DNA from: Pseudaminobacter soli (ex Li et al. 2025)
GTDB taxonomy: Bacteria > Pseudomonadota > Alphaproteobacteria > Rhizobiales > Rhizobiaceae
DNA: 64,000 nt
Reading direction: 5' to 3'
Assembly: GCF_029892515.1 (NCBI RefSeq)
Contig: NZ_JARXVF010000005.1
Location: 186,001-250,000 of the forward strand
Positions 60,678 through 64,000 of the stretch are shown here, piece by piece; the first letter of the stretch is position 1, and every line of letters starts with the position of its first letter. The notes below the pieces were generated by a model that was not told the origin of the DNA, did no database searches, and was given only the letters and a program-made list of their open reading frames with translations. Both the position numbers and the translations under genes were made by a program.

Positions 60678-62645
60678 CTACTCGGCTGGCCGCACATATT
60701 TTCCGAGCCACCAGAGAATGCGGGCGGCGCTGTCGAGATATTCGGGGTAGCTGCGAACGCTGTGCCCGGCCTTGGGATAAATGACGAGCGAGCTCGGCGC
60801 GCCGGACCGCACGGCAGCGAAATGGCATTCCTCGGCCTGGCCGACAGGCGTGCTCCTGTCGATCCCGCCGGCCATGACCAGTGTCGGCACCTTGGTCTTC
60901 TGCTTGTAGAAGGCAGGGCTGCGCGTGAAATAGGCGCCGCCCTCCGCCCAGGGCGATGCATCCAGCATGATCTCGTCGAACTCGGGTATCTGGGTGGTTC
61001 GGTGCTGGCTGTACCAGTTGCCGACCGGCGAGATCGGTATGGCGGCGGCAAATCTGTCGGTCTGCGACGGCAGCCAGGCCGACATGAAGCCGCCATAGCT
61101 GGTGCCGGTAACCGCAATACGCTTGGCGTCGACCCAGCCTTTGGCGATCAGTGCATCGACTCCGGCGATGATGTCGTGCGTGTCCGCACCGCCCATGTCG
61201 CCTTTTACGGCCCGGGCGAAGGCGTCACCGCGGCCGGTGCTGCCGCGCGGATTGGGGAAGAAGATCGTCCAGCCACGGCTGGCCAGGATGGGTGCGGAGC
61301 GCTTCCGCGCCATCCAGCTGTTGCGGTGCGCCGAGATCGGCCCGCCATGCACGTCGACCAGCAGCGGCGTGGGGCCGCTCGCATCTTTCGGCCGCACGAC
61401 CCAGCCCTGGATCTCCATTCCATCGGGCGCCGTCCAGGCAAATGGCTCGATCGCGCCGCAGCGCGACATCGCGTCTTGGGCGGTCGGCGCGGCGAGCGAG
61501 GCTACTTCACGCAAGACGCCGGAAACCACCTCGGCCAGGAATGGTGCCCGCGCATAGGATTCGCCAACGAACAGGGCGCCGCTTTCGCCGATTGGGTAGG
61601 AGGTGGGCACCCATTCACTGTTGGTGAGCTCGCTGGAAGACCAGCTTTCCGTCGCTGAGGAACGTTCGAGATCGTAGTCGCCAGTGGCAATCTGGTGGCC
61701 GCGCTCACCGGCGAAGTGGATCACCGTGGGCGAGCGCCACTCCACCGAGCTGGCATCGATCCCGCGCGTATCGAGCGTTTCAATCGTGCCTGTTTTCGGA
61801 TCGAGGATGGAAAGAAGCCCGGAAACCAGCCCGCGGTCGCTGCAGAACGCCTGAACGAAGGCGACATGCCGGCCATCCGGCGCGCCCTTGACCGAGCCGA
61901 GCTGATCGGCCGGCTGAAAGACCTTGGTCGCTGCGCCCGAAGCCGCATCGATCAGCGACAGATGCGCCTTGTACCAGGCGCCCTCGCTGTGATGGTCGCT
62001 CGCGATGGCCGCAATCAAGCCATTGCCGCACCAGCTCGCTTCCCAGACATTGAGCGGTGGCTGGGTCAGGCGCTTCGGCCCTCCCTCTCCTTCCCAGGTC
62101 CAGATGGTGCGCCAAAGATCGCTGCCTTCATCCGAGCGAACTTCCGGAAGCCAGGCGTGGCCGCCGGCACCGGATTTCTGGGTGTAGCCCCCATGGATGC
62201 CGGCGAGGTCGGCGCCCGTGCCCGCAACCACGAGCAGCAGCGTGGTGCCATCCGGCGACCAGTCGATCTGCTCGATGCGGCCGGGCACAAGTTGCACGGC
62301 GACGAGGCGTCCATCGGACCAGGTCTCGATCAGATCCACGCCGGCCTCGTCGCCTGCGCTTGCCACTGCAAGGGTCTGGCCGTCCGGCGAAAGGCGGATC
62401 TGGCGCGTCTCGCGGTCATTCAGGCGCTCAGCCGAACCGCCTTGGCGGGCAACGCGATAGAGCCGGCTCGACACTCCGTCCTCAAAGGCCCCTTCGAAGC
62501 TCTGGCCAAGGAAATGAAGGTGCGCGGCATTCTCATGGCCGCATAGCATGCGAGCGCCATAGACATGGCCGCCCGGCGCCAGCAGGGCCGAATAGAACGC
62601 ATGCGTGTCGACGAAATCGGGCGACGAGCGGAAATCGCGGTCCAT
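60678..62645 (-). CDS. S9-family prolyl oligopeptidase-like serine peptidase
   Basis: A 655-residue peptidase with an N-terminal beta-propeller (about residues 30-390) and a C-terminal alpha/beta hydrolase. Catalytic Ser516 lies in VTGTSYGGFMSAW, Asp596 in VMAGGIDRSTP and His628 in YPKAGHSVRSYPE. The oxyanion-hole region VDVHGGPISAH is present. Family members are dipeptidyl or acylaminoacyl peptidases. No signal peptide, so it acts in the cytosol on imported peptides. It heads the minus-strand operon; its start is set at 62645 (MDRDFRSSPDF). Confidence 0.9.
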   Translation of the reverse strand: MDRDFRSSPDFVDTHAFYSALLAPGGHVYGARMLCGHENAAHLHFLGQSFEGAFEDGVSSRLYRVARQGGSAERLNDRETRQIRLSPDGQTLAVASAGDEAGVDLIETWSDGRLVAVQLVPGRIEQIDWSPDGTTLLLVVAGTGADLAGIHGGYTQKSGAGGHAWLPEVRSDEGSDLWRTIWTWEGEGGPKRLTQPPLNVWEASWCGNGLIAAIASDHHSEGAWYKAHLSLIDAASGAATKVFQPADQLGSVKGAPDGRHVAFVQAFCSDRGLVSGLLSILDPKTGTIETLDTRGIDASSVEWRSPTVIHFAGERGHQIATGDYDLERSSATESWSSSELTNSEWVPTSYPIGESGALFVGESYARAPFLAEVVSGVLREVASLAAPTAQDAMSRCGAIEPFAWTAPDGMEIQGWVVRPKDASGPTPLLVDVHGGPISAHRNSWMARKRSAPILASRGWTIFFPNPRGSTGRGDAFARAVKGDMGGADTHDIIAGVDALIAKGWVDAKRIAVTGTSYGGFMSAWLPSQTDRFAAAIPISPVGNWYSQHRTTQIPEFDEIMLDASPWAEGGAYFTRSPAFYKQKTKVPTLVMAGGIDRSTPVGQAEECHFAAVRSGAPSSLVIYPKAGHSVRSYPEYLDSAARILWWLGKYVRPAE

Positions 62646-63010
62646 GAACTCCCCCTACCGGGTGACGTGAGGCTTGAGGCAGAGAGAGGAGAAAACGTCC
62701 GCGACCATCGGCGCTTGCGGCACTGCAAGGCGCATGCCGTCATCGGCCACCACAACAGGCATCATGTCCCCCTCACTCGACCGCCGCTGGCAATTTCCGA
62801 AAACAAAATACAACCAAAACGCTTTCTGTCTAGACATGTCTGTACGTTTACGTAGGGTCGTTGAGCATAAAGTTGCGCGAGCCGGCGCACGCTCGACCGG
62901 CTGTGCTTGTCGGCATGAACTCGGATCTGACGCTCAAGGAAATATCTTCTGCCAACCACCTGTCTTATAAGGAGGGTGGAACAGCTAGCAGACAACGGTG
63001 GGGGTTGATC
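62646..63010. other. Divergent regulatory interval between peptidase and TetR genes
   Basis: No gene is supported in this interval. It holds the operator candidate at 62827-62841, a ribosome-like AAGGAGG at about 62969-62975 without a suitably placed start codon in frame, and AT-rich sequence near 62800-62860 that suits promoters. The true N-terminus of the TetR protein may lie inside it. Confidence 0.4.
62827..62841. promoter_or_regulatory. Overlapping palindromes, TetR operator candidate
   Basis: TGTCTAGACA (62827-62836) and AGACATGTCT (62832-62841) are perfect 10-bp palindromes sharing five bases, so TGTCT/AGACA half-sites recur three times in 15 bp. The site lies between the divergent peptidase operon and the TetR-type gene. 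Confidence 0.55.
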
Positions 63011-63706
63011 GTGCAGTCATCGGAAGACACAATCGTGCCGTCAGGGCGATCCGACGGATCGCCCGCGCAAGGCGCTCATGACGTCAGGACGACCAAGAGC
63101 GACTGGCTCAATCTTGCCATCCAGGCGCTGATCGAAGACGGCATCGACCAGGTGAAAATCCAGGTCATGGCCAAGAAGCTGAACGTCTCGCGTTCGAGCT
63201 TCTACTGGTTCTTCGAAAGCCTGCAGGATCTGCACGACCAGCTGCTGCAGAACTGGCTGCGCAAGAACACCGACCCAGTGGTCGAGCACGCCATGCGGCC
63301 GGCGCCCAACATCAACCGTGCCATCCTGAACGTCTTCCAGTGCTGGGTCGACGGCAGGCTGTTCGACCCCAAGCTGGACATTGCTGTGCGGATCTGGGCG
63401 CGCCGCGACCCCTCGATCCGCGCCGTGATCGACGAGGCCGACCGACGGCGCGTCGAGGCGCTGACGGCCATGTATCGCCGCTACGGCTACAACGAGGAAA
63501 ACGCGTTCATCCGTGCCCGCGTGCTCTATTTCATGCAGATCGGCCACTACACGCTCGACCTCGACGAGGCGCTGGACGTCCGGGTCTCGCACGTGCCGGC
63601 CTACCTGCTCGCCTTCAGCGGTCAGGAGCCGGAGCCGGAAGACATCGCCGCGTTCGACGAGTTCATCGCGCGCTTCACATCCCGCGAAGGCGAAGCGAAG
63701 GGCTGA
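63011..63706 (+). CDS. TetR-family transcriptional regulator
   Basis: A regulator of about 231 residues. The N-terminal HTH reads KSDWLNLAIQALIEDGIDQV and LNVSRSSFYWFFESLQDLHD, with the usual S-x-x-x-F-Y-x-F-F pattern. The ligand domain follows, ending AAFDEFIARFTSREGEAKG. Several starts are possible in the long open frame; I use GTG 63011 because GGTGGGGG lies upstream and it gives a normal length before the HTH. TTG at 63005 and ATG at 62915 are alternatives. Divergent to the peptide operon, it probably represses it. Confidence 0.8.
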   Translation: MQSSEDTIVPSGRSDGSPAQGAHDVRTTKSDWLNLAIQALIEDGIDQVKIQVMAKKLNVSRSSFYWFFESLQDLHDQLLQNWLRKNTDPVVEHAMRPAPNINRAILNVFQCWVDGRLFDPKLDIAVRIWARRDPSIRAVIDEADRRRVEALTAMYRRYGYNEENAFIRARVLYFMQIGHYTLDLDEALDVRVSHVPAYLLAFSGQEPEPEDIAAFDEFIARFTSREGEAKG

Positions 63707-64000
63707 TCAGCCCTTCGCCGCCGCAGCGATATTGTTTGCTGCGGTTTCCATCCAGGTCCAGAGATAGGTCGCAAGCCCACGATCGACGTGAATGCGGAGC
63801 TTGTCGCCATGCCGGTAGACCACGGCGTTTGCCCCGGCGAAAGAAAGCGCCGCCGATGAACTGCCGGCGCTCGGGTCGAGCGTGGTCGCCCGCGCGATCA
63901 GTTCGGCTGTGGCTGCTCCTTCCGCCTCGAAGACCTGCAGCCCGGCGCTGACGACGGTCACGCCAAAACCCTCTCCATGCCAGGCCGGCTGGATGTCGAG
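63707..64000 (-). CDS. Sarcosine oxidase gamma subunit-like protein, C-terminal part (gene runs off right edge)
   Basis: The frame is open to base 64000, so the 97 visible residues are the C-terminus of a longer protein. They read GFGVTVVSAGLQVFEAEGAA, then LIARATTLDPSAGS, and NAVVYRHGDKLRIHVDRGLA followed by TYLWTWMETAANN. The pattern of a short domain ending in R-I-H-V-x-R-x-L-A-x-Y-L-W-x-W is like SoxG, the gamma subunit of heterotetrameric sarcosine oxidase. A GTG at 63959-63961 could be read as a start, but no ribosome site is present and the frame continues. The DadA-like gene nearby is of the same broad substrate class. Assignment is tentative. Confidence 0.55.
   Translation of the reverse strand, partial: LDIQPAWHGEGFGVTVVSAGLQVFEAEGAATAELIARATTLDPSAGSSSAALSFAGANAVVYRHGDKLRIHVDRGLATYLWTWMETAANNIAAAAKG

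Noticed and set aside
60653-61117. N-terminal extension of the FAD oxidoreductase
   Set aside because: It is the S9 peptidase gene in a shifted frame; the FAD-binding fold starts just after 60652.
62971-62978. GGAGG followed by GTG as the start of the TetR gene
   Set aside because: The GTG at 62976 is not in the frame of the TetR protein, and it overlaps the ribosome-like sequence.
1-64000. tRNA, rRNA, insertion sequences, integrases, CRISPR arrays and attachment sites
   Set aside because: I looked for transposase or integrase motifs, cloverleaf-like segments and regularly spaced direct repeats outside the coding repeats at 15.5 kb and found none. Covariance-model searches (tRNAscan, Rfam) would be needed to exclude small RNAs.

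Overview
The window looks like chromosomal DNA from a GC-rich alphaproteobacterium, most probably a Mesorhizobium-like member of the Hyphomicrobiales. This is inferred from the high GC content, the many ABC uptake systems of the polyamine and oligopeptide types, a secreted glycine/arginine/tyrosine-rich repeat protein with the GCG-type prefix common in that order, and a phosphoketolase - acetate kinase - P-type ATPase cluster. I see no tRNA, rRNA, insertion sequence, CRISPR array or phage gene. The whole window is catabolic and transport accessory content, arranged in compact operons with many ATGA-type overlaps.

Region by region. (1) 1-6.2 kb: the start of a histidinol-dehydrogenase-family gene running off the left edge, a divergent XRE-cupin regulator, a first polyamine-type ABC transporter (binding protein, ATPase, two permeases) and a convergent aldo-keto reductase. 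(2) 6.3-14.3 kb, minus strand: an oligopeptide-type ABC transporter (five genes) followed by a GNAT acetyltransferase and a cytosolic GH20 beta-N-acetylhexosaminidase. This probably imports and cleaves chito-oligosaccharides or related GlcNAc glycans. A 19-bp palindrome sits at its promoter. (3) 14.6-16.9 kb: a small membrane protein, the secreted repeat protein and a lone diaminopimelate-epimerase-family racemase. (4) 16.9-23.0 kb: an RpiR regulator, a second polyamine-type ABC transporter split over a divergent promoter, and a DmpA-family aminopeptidase.

(5) 23.1-43.1 kb is an aromatic degradation island. It encodes the 4-hydroxyphenylacetate monooxygenase HpaB and reductase HpaC with an AraC regulator. 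A minus-strand set encodes an APC permease, an aldehyde dehydrogenase and a cytochrome P450. A plus-strand run encodes an IclR regulator, a Tm-1-like protein, a HAD hydrolase, an omega-aminotransferase, an AGXT2L-type class III PLP enzyme and an APH-fold kinase. It ends with the homoprotocatechuate meta-cleavage set hpaR, hpaF, hpaE, hpaD, hpaG, hpaH and hpaI. The products would be pyruvate and succinic semialdehyde. The kinase next to the AGXT2L-type phospho-lyase suggests a route in which a hydroxylated arylethylamine (octopamine- or synephrine-like) is phosphorylated, eliminated to an arylacetaldehyde, oxidised to 4-hydroxyphenylacetate and fed into the Hpa pathway. That chemistry is inference.

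(6) 43.2-47.2 kb: a third polyamine-type ABC transporter. (7) 47.5-53.1 kb: phosphoketolase, acetate kinase and a P1B-type ATPase. (8) 53.1-62.6 kb, minus strand: one operon for peptide uptake and breakdown, encoding an S9 peptidase, a DadA-like FAD oxidoreductase, oligopeptide permeases, a fused double ATPase, an M19 dipeptidase and a Tat-exported binding protein, closed by a good intrinsic terminator. A TetR-family regulator is divergent to it. The right edge cuts a gene whose C-terminus resembles the sarcosine oxidase gamma subunit.
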